In this document: positions 9,322 to 19,418 of the stretch, in pieces | Position numbering within the stretch: the stretch's first letter is position 1 | Layout of the letters: each line of letters begins with the position of its first letter | DNA from: Variovorax sp. OV700 | Lineage (GTDB): Bacteria > Pseudomonadota > Gammaproteobacteria > Burkholderiales > Burkholderiaceae_C | DNA: 64,000 bases | Assembly (NCBI RefSeq): GCF_900099805.1 | Contig: NZ_FNDR01000005.1 | Span: 434,001-498,000 of the forward strand | Direction of reading: 5' to 3' | Made by a program: the position numbers and the translations under genes | The notes under the pieces: generated by a model | Database searches by the model: none | What the model saw: the letters and a program-made list of their open reading frames with translations, nothing else | Told to the model about the DNA's origin: nothing

Positions 9322-9485
9322 GGACTGCGAGAAGAATTATTTAACACCTGGGCCGCCGGATCATACGAGCGGCAGTCCAAAGCGGATGAACGGTAAATCC
9401 ACCGCTGAAGCCCACGCCTACGCTCCGGATTCGATGGCAGGAATAAAGAAGCAACACAAGTTGCAGGACGGGAGGACATCGAAAA

Positions 9486-10088
9486 ATGACGACCACAAGA
9501 CGGTCCGGCGCGGGCTTTTCGCTCGTGGAGGTGCTCGTTTCCGTTGCCGTGCTGAGCATCGGCTTGCTGGGCACGATTGGCATGCTGCTGGCGGCGGTGC
9601 GCGCGGGCAAGGAGACCGCCACGTTCAACGTCGCGGTCGGGCTCGTGCGCGACCTGTCCGAGAAGGTTCGCATGAACCCCGGCGTCGCGGCAGGCAACGG
9701 CGCGGCCAACACCTATCTGGTCGATCGCTCGGCCGAGGGTGCCGCTTCGAGCGCCGCGACCGGCGGCTGCACGGCGCCGGGTGCGACCTGCGACGCAGCG
9801 GGCCTGGCCGCGTGGGACATGGACGAATGGATACGCCGAGTCGCCAAGGCGTTGCCTGGCGCCCGGGTACGCGTGTGCTTCGACGACAAGCCCTGGAACG
9901 CGGCGGCCGGCGAATTCGCCTGGACATGCAGCCAGAGCGGCCGCAGCCTGGTCGCAAAGCTTGGCTGGGCACCCCATGCAGATGCATCAAGCGGCAGGCA
10001 GAAGGGCGAATCGCAACGGGAGCTTCCACCGCGTCTCGTGATGCAGCTGGTCTCTGGCTGGGCGCAGGCTGGCCATGACGGCTCCTGA
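9486..10088 (+). CDS. pilV: PilV, type IV pilus minor pilin
   Basis: Minor pilin thought to join the initiation complex at the pilus tip. Class III prepilin signal: a short basic leader ends in Gly, followed by FSLVEVLVSVAVLSIGLLG with Glu at +5, cut by PilD. The remaining 180 or so residues form the globular head and contain several cysteines. It is the first gene of a pilV-pilW-pilX-pilY1-pilE-gspH series. The 3' end overlaps pilW by 14 bp. Confidence 0.88.
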   Translation: MTTTRRSGAGFSLVEVLVSVAVLSIGLLGTIGMLLAAVRAGKETATFNVAVGLVRDLSEKVRMNPGVAAGNGAANTYLVDRSAEGAASSAATGGCTAPGATCDAAGLAAWDMDEWIRRVAKALPGARVRVCFDDKPWNAAAGEFAWTCSQSGRSLVAKLGWAPHADASSGRQKGESQRELPPRLVMQLVSGWAQAGHDGS

Positions 10089-11049
10089 CGCCGCACGGCC
10101 TTGCCGCGAGCAAGGCATGACGCTCGTCGAACTGCTGGTCGCCATGGCCGCCGGGCTGCTGGTTGTGCTTGCGGCCACGGCAACCTTCCTCGGCAGCAAG
10201 CAGCTCTTCGTTGCCAACGCGGAAGCGCAGGCGGTGGAAGATTCGCTGCGGTTCGCAGGTTTCGTCGTCCGGGGCATCGTGCGTCAGGCCGGATATTCCG
10301 ATTACGCGCCCGACCACACCGCCGCGGACGGCACCGTGGTCATTGCCAGCAGTGCCAATCTGGCGGCATCTGCGGACGATCCGTCCGACCTCGACATCGT
10401 CGGCGCGAGCAATGCCAAGGTCAGCGCCACAGGCGAAAGCCACGGCACTCACAACAGCAAGGGCGTGAACGGAAGCGATTCACTTCGCGTGCGCTTCTTC
10501 GGCCGCAGCCGCACCGGAGGCGACGGTACCGAGCCCGATGGCACCATGGTCGACTGCATGGGAATTTCGCAGGCCGGGCCATCGGCCGGCAAGCCGGCGC
10601 TTGCCGATCGTGCGTGGAGCTTCTTTCACGTCGCCGAAGCGGCCGACAAGGAGCCCGAGCTCTATTGCAAGTACCACAGCGAAACGGTGGACACGTTCAG
10701 GTCCGAGACGCTCGCCCGCGGCATCGAGGTGTTCAAGGTTATCTATGCCTACGACGGCAACGGCGATGGCGTGCCCGAACGCTGGCTCGATGCCGCGCAA
10801 CTGGAGGCGCAGGCGGGATCGGTTGCCGCCATCAACGCCGAATGGCGCAAGGTCGTCGGTCTGCGCATCGGCATGGTCGCGCGCAGTGGCCGCAACAGCA
10901 GCTGGGCTCGCGTCCAGGGCGAGCCGCTGTACCCGCTGGGCGCGGAGTTCTCGAGTACAAGTTTCAAGCCCCCGGCCGATGGCAGGCTGCGTCGCACCTC
11001 GACCTTCACGGTCATGCTGCGCAACGTCATGAAAGAGCCGGCGCCATGA
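10075..11049 (+). CDS. pilW: PilW, type IV pilus minor pilin
   Basis: The 324-residue protein has a prepilin leader ending at Gly followed by MTLVELLVAMAAGLLV, with Glu at +5 and a hydrophobic N-terminal helix. Position and size match PilW, the large GspJ-like minor pilin. The acidic segment YAYDGNGDGVPERWL resembles a calcium-binding loop (Asp-x-Asn-x-Asp); this is only a visual suggestion. It overlaps pilV (14 bp) and pilX (ATGA). Confidence 0.88.
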   Translation: MTAPDAARPCREQGMTLVELLVAMAAGLLVVLAATATFLGSKQLFVANAEAQAVEDSLRFAGFVVRGIVRQAGYSDYAPDHTAADGTVVIASSANLAASADDPSDLDIVGASNAKVSATGESHGTHNSKGVNGSDSLRVRFFGRSRTGGDGTEPDGTMVDCMGISQAGPSAGKPALADRAWSFFHVAEAADKEPELYCKYHSETVDTFRSETLARGIEVFKVIYAYDGNGDGVPERWLDAAQLEAQAGSVAAINAEWRKVVGLRIGMVARSGRNSSWARVQGEPLYPLGAEFSSTSFKPPADGRLRRTSTFTVMLRNVMKEPAP

Positions 11050-11699
11050 CCCGCGCGGATCGCCTGCCGCAACGAGGCTTCTCGTTGATCGTGGTGCTGT
11101 TGATGCTGGTCATCGCCATGGTGCTGGGCATCGGTGCGGCACAGGTTTCGCTGGTGGGCGAGCGAAGTGCGCGCAACGACCGTGACACCGAGGTTGCGTT
11201 CCAGGCCGCGGAAGCCGCGCTCGTCGACGCCGAACGCGACGTGCTCGGCCCCAATTCCAGCGCGGCTCAGCGCCTCTGTCTTTTCAGCGGCAGCGATATC
11301 TCGGCCTTCGTTCCCAGATGCGGTGGCGCGGGCATTCACCAAGGGCTGTGTGCGCCCGCCGAGGCCGGCGACAAGCCAGCGTGGATGACCGCCGACTTCG
11401 CTGCCGACAGCACGGCATCCGTCGTCTACGGCACCTTCACCGGACAAGCCTACGCCGCTGGCGACGGGGCTGCGGACGCGCGCGCCGGGACATTGCCCGC
11501 GCGTGCGCCGCGCTACATCGTCGAGGCGGTTCGCAATCTCGGCGGCTGGCAGTCGGGCCTGTTGCAGAACGCGAGCGCGCGCAATGCCTCACATCTCTTT
11601 CGCGTCACGGCCATCGGCTTCGGCATGCAAGAGGACACGCAGGTGGTTTTGCAGACCAATCTGTACAAGGCTGGCGCAAGCCCCGGCTGCCCTTCCTGA
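11046..11699 (+). CDS. pilX: PilX, type IV pilus minor pilin
   Basis: The 217-residue protein starts at an ATG that overlaps the pilW stop (ATGA). The prepilin-like N-terminus reads RGFSLIVVLLMLVIAM and lacks Glu at +5, as is usual for PilX/GspK-type pilins at the pilus tip. The PilX N-terminal signature continues as AAQVSLVGERSARNDRD, and the following AFQAAEAALVDAE is typical. The globular part contains four or more cysteines. Confidence 0.85.
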   Translation: MTRADRLPQRGFSLIVVLLMLVIAMVLGIGAAQVSLVGERSARNDRDTEVAFQAAEAALVDAERDVLGPNSSAAQRLCLFSGSDISAFVPRCGGAGIHQGLCAPAEAGDKPAWMTADFAADSTASVVYGTFTGQAYAAGDGAADARAGTLPARAPRYIVEAVRNLGGWQSGLLQNASARNASHLFRVTAIGFGMQEDTQVVLQTNLYKAGASPGCPS

Positions 11700-11726
11700 G
11701 ATTTTTCACCTGAAACCGGAACCCGA

Positions 11727-14700
11727 ATGCGTTCTCTTGACAACCATGGAATCAAAGCGATGGTCATTGCCGCAATCGCCCTCTGCATCGCTCCGCAGGC
11801 ATTGGCGGCAGAGGCGGTCGAGCTTCCCACTGAAGCGCTGTCTTCCATGGCCTCGCGCGCCGATCCCAACCTGGTGATCGACCTCGCTCTGGAGTTCTCC
11901 AATGCCGGTGCCGCCTACCGCGGCGGCTTCGACTGGAAGAAGGTCTACCGCGGCTACTGGGATCCGATGGCCTGCTACGGCTATGCGGCGGCCGATGGTT
12001 ATTTCAGGCGCCTTGCACCTGCGGTGAAGCTCGCGGGCGGCGAGATCGCATGTGCCAATCAATGGAGCGGCAATCTGTTGAACTGGGCGGCCACCTCCAC
12101 CATCGACGTGCTGCGGCTCGCGCTGACGGGCGGAGACCGCGTGGTCGACCAAGTCGATCGCACCGTGCTGCAGCGCGCGATGCTGCAAGAAGACTTCTAC
12201 CGGAGCAGCTACTTTCCCGACAAGACGGTGACCGGCAACCTCGACAAGCTCACGCCGCTCGTCGCGGACGGCCGCATGGGCGTGGGTGCGGCGGCCACTG
12301 TTCACATCAACCATTGTCTCGACCGCATGTTTGTCGGGCCGAGCGCCAGCGGCAGTTGCGCAGGTCCCGGTACCGACCAGCAATTTGGCCCGGGCGCTGC
12401 GAGTGCACCTTACTTTGCACGGGTCGAGGTTTGCACCGCGGCCGAGGCCGCGACACGCGTCGATCTCTGCCTCAAGTACCCGAGCGGCCAATTCAAGCCC
12501 GTGGGCGAAATCCAGCGCCATTCGAGTCGCATGCGCTTCGCCGCTTTCGGCTACTTGCTGGACAACGACCTGTCGCGCTACGGCGGCGTGCTGCGTGCGC
12601 CGATGAAGTACACCGGGCCTCGGAAGCGCGACGCCGGCCTCGACAGCGTGGACAACCCCCAGGCGGAGTGGAACGCGACGACCGGCGTCTTCGTGGACGA
12701 TCCCGATGCGGATGCGCAGGGCGGCCGGTACAGCGGCGTCGTCAACTACCTGAACCGCTTCGGGCGTGGCGGCGCCTACAAGAAGTTCGACCCCGCGGGC
12801 GAGCTCTACTACGAGTCTTTGCGCTATTTGCAGGCCAAGGCCGCCACGCCCGAAGCTGTAGCCGGCGTGGCCGCACCGGACGATCCGCGCAAGGACGGGC
12901 TGCCGGTCTTCAACGACACTGCCCGGTGGGGCGAAGAGAGCCGCAAGAGCAACTGGGACCCGGTGGCCGCCAGCTGCCGCAAGAACCACATCCTGGCGAT
13001 CGGCGATCTCGAAACGCACGATGACCGTTCGCTGCCTGGCATGTTCGGTCCAGGATCCAACAGCGCGTCCTTCGTGCCCGACACCGCCTACTGGACACGC
13101 CTCGTCGGCGCGTTCGAGAACCGCGAATCGCTTTCCTATACGCATCCTTCGGGCAAGACAGGCCTTGCCACCACCGGCAACAGCGGACTTCCGGCCTTCA
13201 ACTACAAGGGCGGCGCGCAACTGGGCTCGGGCAACATCGTCAATGCAGAAACCGGCTCGGACCGGGGCTCGTTTGGCATGGCGGGGCTGGCCTACTGGGC
13301 CAATACGCAGAAGATTCGTGACGATTTTCCCGACGTTCGGGTGCAGACCTTCGGCATCGATCTGGACGCGGGCGGGCAGGGCGCCATTCGGCAGGGCCAG
13401 CGCGGCAGCGCCTTGTATCTCGCATCGAAGTACGGCGGTTTCGTCGACAGCAACGCCGATGGAAATCCGTTCCGCGGGGCGGGAGGGAGCGCCGGGGCGG
13501 ACATGATCAGCAATGCCGAATGGGCCGAAGGCCTCGACGACGACGGCCAGCCGAAGCCGTCCAACTACTTCCTGGCCGGCGAGCCTCAGCAGCTTTTGGC
13601 CGCAATCCGCAAGGTGTTCCAGTCGGCGGCCGCGCCATTGGGCGAGAGCACGGCGGACCCAGCTATTTCGTCGAATCGCATCGGAGCGGCGGGAAGCAAT
13701 CTCTATGTGGCCCGGTTCAGCGGGCGCAGATGGTCTGGCACGCTGCTGGCTTATCCGCTGGCGTACGAAGCGAGTTCGGGCACCGTTCGCCAGAGCGACG
13801 AACCGATGTGGGACGCAGGGGCCTTGCTGACCGGCAATGCATCGGCGCAGGCCGCGGTGCCTGCACGCGACCCGTCGGACAGGCGCATCTTCACCCTCTC
13901 GGCCACAGGCATCGGCACGCCCTTTCAATGGGACGCGCTGGACAAGCCACTGCAAAGCCAATTGAACGCCGTGCCCTATGCGGTGCCAGCGGCAACCGAT
14001 GGCCTGGGCGCCGATCGGGTGGGCTACCTGCGCGGCGACCGGCGCAAGGAGCTGTCTGCCCTCGGCGGCGTGTTCCGCGTGCGCGATTCGGTGATGGGCG
14101 ACGTGGCCAATTCGAACCCGCTCTTCGTCGGCTCTCCGAGCCTGAACCTGCGGGGCGTCGGCTACGAGCAGTTTCTCGACGCGCACAAGGCACGGCAGCA
14201 GGCCGTGTACGTCGGCGCCAACGACGGCATGTTGCATGCGTTCTCGGCCGCTACGGGCAACGAGCTCTTCGCCTATGTTCCCCGCGCAGTTTCTTCGAAG
14301 CTGGCCGGCTACACCTCACCCGGCTATGCGCATCAGGCCTATGTCGACGGCTCGCCCACGGCAGCGGAGGCGCGGATGGCCAACGGTGCCTGGAAGACCG
14401 TGCTGGTCTCTGGGACCGGGGCAGGGGCGACTGGTGTTTTTGCGCTCGATGTCTCCGACCCCGCCGCGTTTTCCGCCGACAAGGTGCTGTGGGAGTTCAC
14501 CGGCGCGGACGATGGCGACATGGGCCACGTGCTCCAGGCGCCGCGCATCATGAGGTTCCGTGTGTCCTCAGCGACTCGCACCCAGCCCGCGACGTACGCC
14601 TGGTTCGCCGTTGTTCCCTCCGGGTTCAACAACGCGAATCTCGAAAAGCGGAGCGCGCTGTTCCTGCTTTCGCTCGACAAGCCGGCCAGCGCCGCATGGA

Positions 14701-15674
14701 AGCGCGGCCTCAACTATCACAAGATCATGCTGCCCGCGCAGGCGGACAGCGCGCTTGTGAATGCCTTGGCCACACCCGGCGACTTTGCCGCGGCGGACGG
14801 CTGGGCACGCTGGCTGTACGCCGGCGACACGCAAGGCAACCTCTGGAAGTTCGACTTCACCGGCAACGCGCCGTGGAGCGAAGCCAACGCACTCGGACTG
14901 GGAGGCGTTCCGTTGATGGTCGCAACTTCAGGCGGCGCAGATGCAAAGCGCCAGCCCATCACCGTGGCGCCCGAAGTCGGCGTCGGACCGAACGGCGGTG
15001 CCATCGTGCTGTTCGGTACCGGCAAGTTCGTGAGTGCCGACGACATGGGCCGTGCCAGCCGCGGCGTGCAGACCCTGTACGGCGTGTACGACAGCGGCAC
15101 GTCGATTCCGGCCGGCGAGACACGTGTGCAGCTCCAGTCGCGCCGGGCTGTTGCCGCCGCAGGCCAGTCATTGCCGGCCATCGTGGGCGAGCTCTTCGTC
15201 TATGGCGCTGCAACCACCAGCACCGCGAGCCGCCGCGGCTGGTATTTCGACTTTCCGGGCGCGCTGGAATCGGGCGAGCGACAAGTCTCGCGGCTCGCGC
15301 TGAGCGACGGACTCCTGTTCTTCAACACGCTGATACCCGGTGCCGAAGCGTGTGGCGCCAGCGCCGGCGGCCGCAGCTGTGCGGTCAATGCGATGACCGG
15401 ACTCTCGCAAGGCGGCACTTGCGTTTCTTCGACAGTGGGGCTGCTGTCGTCGCCATTGCTGGTCGAGCTGGGCGAGAGCGCCTACACGGCCACCGATGCG
15501 TTCGGACGCCGAACGGAAACCAAGAAGCTCTCCGTCGTCAATGTCGGCGTTCCCGGTGGTGCGGGTGCCGCCCGCGTTTCGACTGTGCGGCCCACAGAGG
15601 GCGGCCGAGTCTCGCAGGTGTCCGGACGCTTGAATTGGCGCCAGATCGCCGATTACCGGAGCGCGAAACCGTGA
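11727..15674 (+). CDS. pilY1: PilY1/PilC-type pilus tip adhesin and biogenesis factor
   Basis: Large secreted protein (1315 residues) linked to pilus extension, adhesion and surface sensing. A signal peptide is visible at about residues 1-27, ending at LAA. The N-terminal half contains the YWDPMACYGYAAADGYF and SGNLLNWAATS features of the longer betaproteobacterial form. I do not see a clear DxSxS metal site of a von Willebrand A domain. The C-terminal half is the PilC/PilY1 beta-propeller, with YVGANDGMLHAFSAATGNE and GTGAGATGVFALDVSDP. A calcium-loop-like DSNADGN lies near 13450. It follows pilX by 27 bp and overlaps pilE as GTGA. Confidence 0.9.
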   Translation: MRSLDNHGIKAMVIAAIALCIAPQALAAEAVELPTEALSSMASRADPNLVIDLALEFSNAGAAYRGGFDWKKVYRGYWDPMACYGYAAADGYFRRLAPAVKLAGGEIACANQWSGNLLNWAATSTIDVLRLALTGGDRVVDQVDRTVLQRAMLQEDFYRSSYFPDKTVTGNLDKLTPLVADGRMGVGAAATVHINHCLDRMFVGPSASGSCAGPGTDQQFGPGAASAPYFARVEVCTAAEAATRVDLCLKYPSGQFKPVGEIQRHSSRMRFAAFGYLLDNDLSRYGGVLRAPMKYTGPRKRDAGLDSVDNPQAEWNATTGVFVDDPDADAQGGRYSGVVNYLNRFGRGGAYKKFDPAGELYYESLRYLQAKAATPEAVAGVAAPDDPRKDGLPVFNDTARWGEESRKSNWDPVAASCRKNHILAIGDLETHDDRSLPGMFGPGSNSASFVPDTAYWTRLVGAFENRESLSYTHPSGKTGLATTGNSGLPAFNYKGGAQLGSGNIVNAETGSDRGSFGMAGLAYWANTQKIRDDFPDVRVQTFGIDLDAGGQGAIRQGQRGSALYLASKYGGFVDSNADGNPFRGAGGSAGADMISNAEWAEGLDDDGQPKPSNYFLAGEPQQLLAAIRKVFQSAAAPLGESTADPAISSNRIGAAGSNLYVARFSGRRWSGTLLAYPLAYEASSGTVRQSDEPMWDAGALLTGNASAQAAVPARDPSDRRIFTLSATGIGTPFQWDALDKPLQSQLNAVPYAVPAATDGLGADRVGYLRGDRRKELSALGGVFRVRDSVMGDVANSNPLFVGSPSLNLRGVGYEQFLDAHKARQQAVYVGANDGMLHAFSAATGNELFAYVPRAVSSKLAGYTSPGYAHQAYVDGSPTAAEARMANGAWKTVLVSGTGAGATGVFALDVSDPAAFSADKVLWEFTGADDGDMGHVLQAPRIMRFRVSSATRTQPATYAWFAVVPSGFNNANLEKRSALFLLSLDKPASAAWKRGLNYHKIMLPAQADSALVNALATPGDFAAADGWARWLYAGDTQGNLWKFDFTGNAPWSEANALGLGGVPLMVATSGGADAKRQPITVAPEVGVGPNGGAIVLFGTGKFVSADDMGRASRGVQTLYGVYDSGTSIPAGETRVQLQSRRAVAAAGQSLPAIVGELFVYGAATTSTASRRGWYFDFPGALESGERQVSRLALSDGLLFFNTLIPGAEACGASAGGRSCAVNAMTGLSQGGTCVSSTVGLLSSPLLVELGESAYTATDAFGRRTETKKLSVVNVGVPGGAGAARVSTVRPTEGGRVSQVSGRLNWRQIADYRSAKP

Positions 15675-16096
15675 CGGCCCTGAAGAGCAGCGCCGGGTCC
15701 ATCCGTGGCTTCACGTTGATCGAGGCGATGATCGTGGTTGCAATCCTCGCGATCCTGGCTGCCATTTCCTATCCGTCGTACCTGGGCTTCATGCGCAAGG
15801 GGTGGCGCGCGGAGGCGCGGTCGGCGCTGGTGCAGCAAATGCAGCAGCAGGAGCGCACCTACACCTTGGCCGGGCAGTACAAGCGCTACGAAGGCGGTTC
15901 CGGCGATGGCGGCGCAGGCGGCAAATACCTCGTTCAGAGCGGCAATTGCGAAGGGCAGGGCAGCATCGACCGCTGCATCCGGCTGACCGCGACGCCAAAC
16001 GAAAGCCTTTCCGACCCGGAGGTCGGGGTTCTCTGGCTCGACAGCACGGGCGACAAGGGCTGTGACGGCACCGCGCCAAGCAGGTGCTGGCAATGA
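15671..16096 (+). CDS. pilE: PilE, pilin-like protein
   Basis: The 141-residue type IV pilin-like protein has the processed N-terminus FTLIEAMIVVAILAILAAI after a Gly, with Glu at +5. The tail carries a cysteine pair. The GTG at 15671 overlaps the pilY1 stop (GTGA) and is the only start that keeps the leader short. In pilVWXY1E operons this gene encodes a minor pilin rather than the major subunit; the size agrees with either. Confidence 0.85.
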   Translation: MTALKSSAGSIRGFTLIEAMIVVAILAILAAISYPSYLGFMRKGWRAEARSALVQQMQQQERTYTLAGQYKRYEGGSGDGGAGGKYLVQSGNCEGQGSIDRCIRLTATPNESLSDPEVGVLWLDSTGDKGCDGTAPSRCWQ

Positions 16097-16647
16097 AGCG
16101 CTGCGGGCCATTGCGCAGGCCGCGCGGCGGCTTCACGCTGGTGGAATTGATGATGGTCATCGCCATCGCGGCGATCCTGGGCTCGCTCGGCGTGCCGGCA
16201 TTTCGCGACCTGCTGCTCAATCAGCGCCTCGCGTCCGCGTCCAATGGTTTCGTAGCCGCGCTGAACCTCGCCCGCACCGAAGCCATTCAACGTTCGCAGA
16301 GGGTTCACGTCGTGGCGCTGAGCGCAGGCGACTGGTCGAGCGGATGGGCGGTGCGGGCGGGAACGGACGCCGCACCGCAGACGGTGCGCAAATTCGAAAG
16401 GCTGCCGAACGGCGTCGGCATCGATGCGGGGCTTGGAGACGGCTTCGTGCAGGGCCTGGATTACGACAGCAACGGCTTCTCGCGCCGGGCGGGCGGATCG
16501 GGCTTTGGCGCCGGCTGCCTGACCTTGAAGGCGGAGTCGGGCCGCAGGGCGTCGATCGTCGTGTCGGCCTCGGGCCGCGCGAGAGTCTGCAATCCCGACC
16601 TCAAGGGCGATTGCGGAAGCGGCGCCTGCGGCAAGGAAGGCCAATGA
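16093..16647 (+). CDS. GspH/FimT-type minor pseudopilin
   Basis: The 184-residue protein has the prepilin motif RGGFTLVELMMVIAIAAILG (Glu at +5) and the GspH/FimT head, including NFVAALNLARTEA-like residues around FVAALNLARTEAIQRSQ. I chose the ATG at 16093, which overlaps the pilE stop (ATGA); a GTG at 16084 would add three residues. FimT genes usually precede pilV; here the gene closes the operon. Confidence 0.83.
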   Translation: MKRCGPLRRPRGGFTLVELMMVIAIAAILGSLGVPAFRDLLLNQRLASASNGFVAALNLARTEAIQRSQRVHVVALSAGDWSSGWAVRAGTDAAPQTVRKFERLPNGVGIDAGLGDGFVQGLDYDSNGFSRRAGGSGFGAGCLTLKAESGRRASIVVSASGRARVCNPDLKGDCGSGACGKEGQ

Positions 16648-16680
16648 ATCCGCCAAACGCGAACGGCTGACCGGTCCCGC

Positions 16681-17124
16681 TCAGATATCCCGCAGCAGCT
16701 GCCTGAACTCGTCCACGTCTTCGAAGCTCCGGTACACGGAGGCAAAGCGCACGTAGGCCACCTTGTCGAGCTTCTTGAGCTCGCGCATCACGAGTTCGCC
16801 CACCTTGGTCGAATCGATCTCGCGCATGCCGCTGGCGAGCAGCTTCTGCTCGATGCGCAGCAGGGCGTTGTCGATCTGCTCGATGCTCACCGGCCGCTTG
16901 CGCAGCGCCAGCATCATCGAGGCTCGAACCTTGGACGAGTCGAAGTCGGCGCGGCTGCCATCCTTCTTGACGACGACCGGAAAGTTGACGTCCGGCCGCT
17001 CATAGGTGGTAAAGCGCTTGTCGCAGGCGCTGCATTGGCGGCGCCTGCGAACGAAGTCGGCGTCTTCCGACACGCGGGTCTCGACGACCTGCGTTTCGAG
17101 ATGACCGCAAAAAGGGCATTTCAT
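16681..17124 (-). CDS. nrdR: NrdR, ribonucleotide reductase repressor
   Basis: Zinc-ribbon/ATP-cone repressor that senses dATP/ATP and binds NrdR boxes upstream of nrd genes. The zinc ligands Cys3, Cys6, Cys31 and Cys34 are all present (MKCPFCG and QCSACDKRF), and an ATP-cone follows from about residue 49. The 147-residue length is standard. It lies 19 bp downstream of glyA on the same strand, a common glyA-nrdR pairing in betaproteobacteria. Confidence 0.95.
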   Translation of the reverse strand: MKCPFCGHLETQVVETRVSEDADFVRRRRQCSACDKRFTTYERPDVNFPVVVKKDGSRADFDSSKVRASMMLALRKRPVSIEQIDNALLRIEQKLLASGMREIDSTKVGELVMRELKKLDKVAYVRFASVYRSFEDVDEFRQLLRDI

Positions 17125-17143
17125 GCGGCCACGTCTTGCTGGA

Positions 17144-18388
17144 TCAGCGGTAGACCGGGAACCGGCTTGTCAGCGCGTGGACCTTGGCGCGAACCGCATC
17201 GATGTTGGCGGCGTCGCGCGGGTTCTCCAGCACGTCGGCGACCAGGTTTGCGGTGATGCGCGCCTCTTCGTCCTTGAAGCCGCGCGTGGTCATGGCGGGG
17301 GTGCCGATGCGCACGCCGCTCGTCACCATCGGCTTTTCAGGGTCGTTGGGGATCGCGTTCTTGTTGATCGTCATGTGGGCGGCGCCCAGCACGGCTTCGG
17401 CTTCCTTGCCCGTGATGCCCTTGGCGCGCAGGTCGACCAGCATCACGTGGCTTTCGGTACGTCCGCTCACGATGCGCAGGCCGCGCTCGGTCAGGGTGTC
17501 GGCAACGATCTGGGCGTTCTTGACCACCTGTTGCTGGTAGGCCTTGAACTCGGGCGTCATGGCTTCCTTGAACGCGACCGCCTTGGCGGCGATCACGTGC
17601 ATCAGCGGGCCGCCTTGAAGGCCCGGGAAGATGGCGCTGTTGATAGCCTTCTCGTGCTGCGACTTCATCAGGATGATGCCGCCGCGCGGGCCGCGCAGGC
17701 TCTTGTGGGTGGTGGAGGTCACCACGTCGGCGTGCGGCACCGGGTTGGGGTACACGCCCGCGGCCACCAGGCCGGCATAGTGGGCGATGTCGACCATGAA
17801 GATCGCGCCCACGTCCTTGGCCACCTTGGCAAAGCGCTCGAAATCGATGCGCAGCGAATAGGCCGAGGCGCCCGCGATGATGAGCTTGGGCATGTGCTCG
17901 TGCGCCTTGCGTTCCATCGCGTCGTAGTCGATGGCTTCGTTGGCGTCCAGGCCGTAGCTCACCACGTTGAACCACTTGCCGCTCATATTGAGAGGCATGC
18001 CGTGGGTCAGGTGGCCGCCTTCGGCCAGGCTCATGCCCATGATGGTGTCGCCGGGCTTCAGGAAGGCCAGCATCACGGCTTCGTTGGCCGAGGCGCCGCA
18101 ATGCGGCTGCACGTTGGCGGCATCGGCGCCGAAGATCTGCTTGACGCGGTCGATGGCCAGCTGTTCGGCCACGTCGACATGCTCGCAGCCGCCGTAGTAG
18201 CGCTTGCCGGGGTAGCCTTCGGCGTATTTGTTGGTGAGCTGCGAGCCCTGGGCGGCCATGACGGCCGGCGAGGCGTAGTTTTCGCTCGCGATCAGCTCGA
18301 TGTGGTGTTCCTGGCGCGCGTTTTCGGCCTGGATGGCAGCCCAGATTTCGGGATCGGTCTGTTCGACCAGGATATTGCGGTGGTACAT
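17144..18388 (-). CDS. glyA: Serine hydroxymethyltransferase
   Basis: PLP enzyme converting serine and tetrahydrofolate to glycine and 5,10-methylene-THF, the main one-carbon source. The 414-residue protein begins at [16 protein letters not shown] (ATG 18388); longer open frames upstream are not conserved in the family. PLP lysine motif: [15 protein letters not shown]. Other signatures are [15 protein letters not shown] near the N-terminus and [15 protein letters not shown]. nrdR follows. Confidence 0.96.
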   Translation of the reverse strand: MYHRNILVEQTDPEIWAAIQAENARQEHHIELIASENYASPAVMAAQGSQLTNKYAEGYPGKRYYGGCEHVDVAEQLAIDRVKQIFGADAANVQPHCGASANEAVMLAFLKPGDTIMGMSLAEGGHLTHGMPLNMSGKWFNVVSYGLDANEAIDYDAMERKAHEHMPKLIIAGASAYSLRIDFERFAKVAKDVGAIFMVDIAHYAGLVAAGVYPNPVPHADVVTSTTHKSLRGPRGGIILMKSQHEKAINSAIFPGLQGGPLMHVIAAKAVAFKEAMTPEFKAYQQQVVKNAQIVADTLTERGLRIVSGRTESHVMLVDLRAKGITGKEAEAVLGAAHMTINKNAIPNDPEKPMVTSGVRIGTPAMTTRGFKDEEARITANLVADVLENPRDAANIDAVRAKVHALTSRFPVYR

Positions 18389-18572
18389 GGCAGTCCTTTG
18401 AAGACGAGGTCCTTGTTCTTCAACCAAACAAGGGCTGCCCAGGCGAACGGCTGAACGCCTGTATGGATGCCAGGCGGCACGCTTCCCAGTGGTATTCCAC
18501 GTCAGCGCGGGGCACCGTGGGGGTGCTGCGCCTATCGCCAGTCGCGTACGGGGTGAAGTGTAGCGCAGGGCC

Positions 18573-19418
18573 TCAGGAAACTTCCGAAAGCAGGGCCACT
18601 TTCTGCGGGTCGGCTGCCGGCTCGGAGGCCTGTTGCCGCTTCGGGGGCGTCGCGACGGGGATCGGCTGCGCGCGCACCGCCGGCGCCGCCGTGGGCGGAT
18701 TGCGGCCATTGGCGACCTGCAGCAACCGTTCGTGCTCGGCGAGCACCTTGCCTGCGTAGCCGCCGTCGTCTTCGAGGTTGGCGGCACCTACGTAGTAGCG
18801 CAGGCCGCCTTCGAGCGATCCGGCGCGGGCGATGCATTCCTGCAGCACCTTCACGCCAACGCGCATGTTGGTCACCGGGTCGAACGCGGTGAGCGTGCCG
18901 CCCGCGCTTTCGTACTTGTCGCCGTGCACGCGCGTCATGACCTGCATGAGGCCCTGGGCGCCCACCTGGCTCTGGGCAAACGGGTTGAAACTCGATTCGA
19001 CGGCCATGATGGCGAGGATCAGCGTCGGATCGAGCTTGGTGCGCTTGCCCAGGTGATAGGCCTCGGCGACCAGCACGCTCAGCGGTTCGGCCGCCACGCG
19101 GTACTTCTTGCTGAGCCAATACGCCACGGCCGCCTGTTGCTTGGGCAGGTCGCCGGGGCTTGCGGCCGTGGTGCGCACGATGGCGGTCGGCTCGAGGTCG
19201 GTGGCTTCCGGTGCCGGCTTGCGCGATTGCAGCCAGCCCATCAGTTGCTCCTCACCGGTCTGGCGCAGGTCCGGCCGTGCCACGAGGGCGAGTGCCGCGA
19301 ACACGATGGCGAGACCAACCAGTGCAAACCCGTTGTGGGTGATTTCAAAAAAGCCGTCTGCCACATCGGACGCAAAGGTCCGGAGCCCGCGGGCCGTGGC
19401 ATCAAACGCCTTGTTCAT
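18573..19418 (-). CDS. Membrane-anchored lytic transglycosylase (SLT family)
   Basis: Peptidoglycan lytic transglycosylase that cleaves glycan strands in the periplasm. The 281-residue protein has a single N-terminal membrane segment (about 31-47) and a goose-type lysozyme/SLT domain at about 115-235. The catalytic glutamate is Glu141 in [11 protein letters not shown]. The downstream motifs are [10 protein letters not shown] and [11 protein letters not shown]. The C-terminal tail (about 240-281) is Pro/Ala-rich. It lies upstream of glyA on the same strand with a 184-bp gap, so it is probably a separate unit. The stretch 19419-19684 upstream shows no convincing gene. Confidence 0.88.
   Translation of the reverse strand: MNKAFDATARGLRTFASDVADGFFEITHNGFALVGLAIVFAALALVARPDLRQTGEEQLMGWLQSRKPAPEATDLEPTAIVRTTAASPGDLPKQQAAVAYWLSKKYRVAAEPLSVLVAEAYHLGKRTKLDPTLILAIMAVESSFNPFAQSQVGAQGLMQVMTRVHGDKYESAGGTLTAFDPVTNMRVGVKVLQECIARAGSLEGGLRYYVGAANLEDDGGYAGKVLAEHERLLQVANGRNPPTAAPAVRAQPIPVATPPKRQQASEPAADPQKVALLSEVS

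Noticed and set aside
9322-9485. Possible FMN riboswitch upstream of ribD
   Set aside because: Reading the minus strand, the conserved RFN blocks are not present.
11706-14237. 843-residue minus-strand open frame opposite pilY1
   Set aside because: Antisense shadow of pilY1, without domains or a ribosome site.
13520-16096. 858-residue plus-strand open frame overlapping pilY1
   Set aside because: It is a shadow frame of pilY1, rich in Arg/Gly/Ala/His with no recognisable domain. Only its last 141 residues (pilE) are real.
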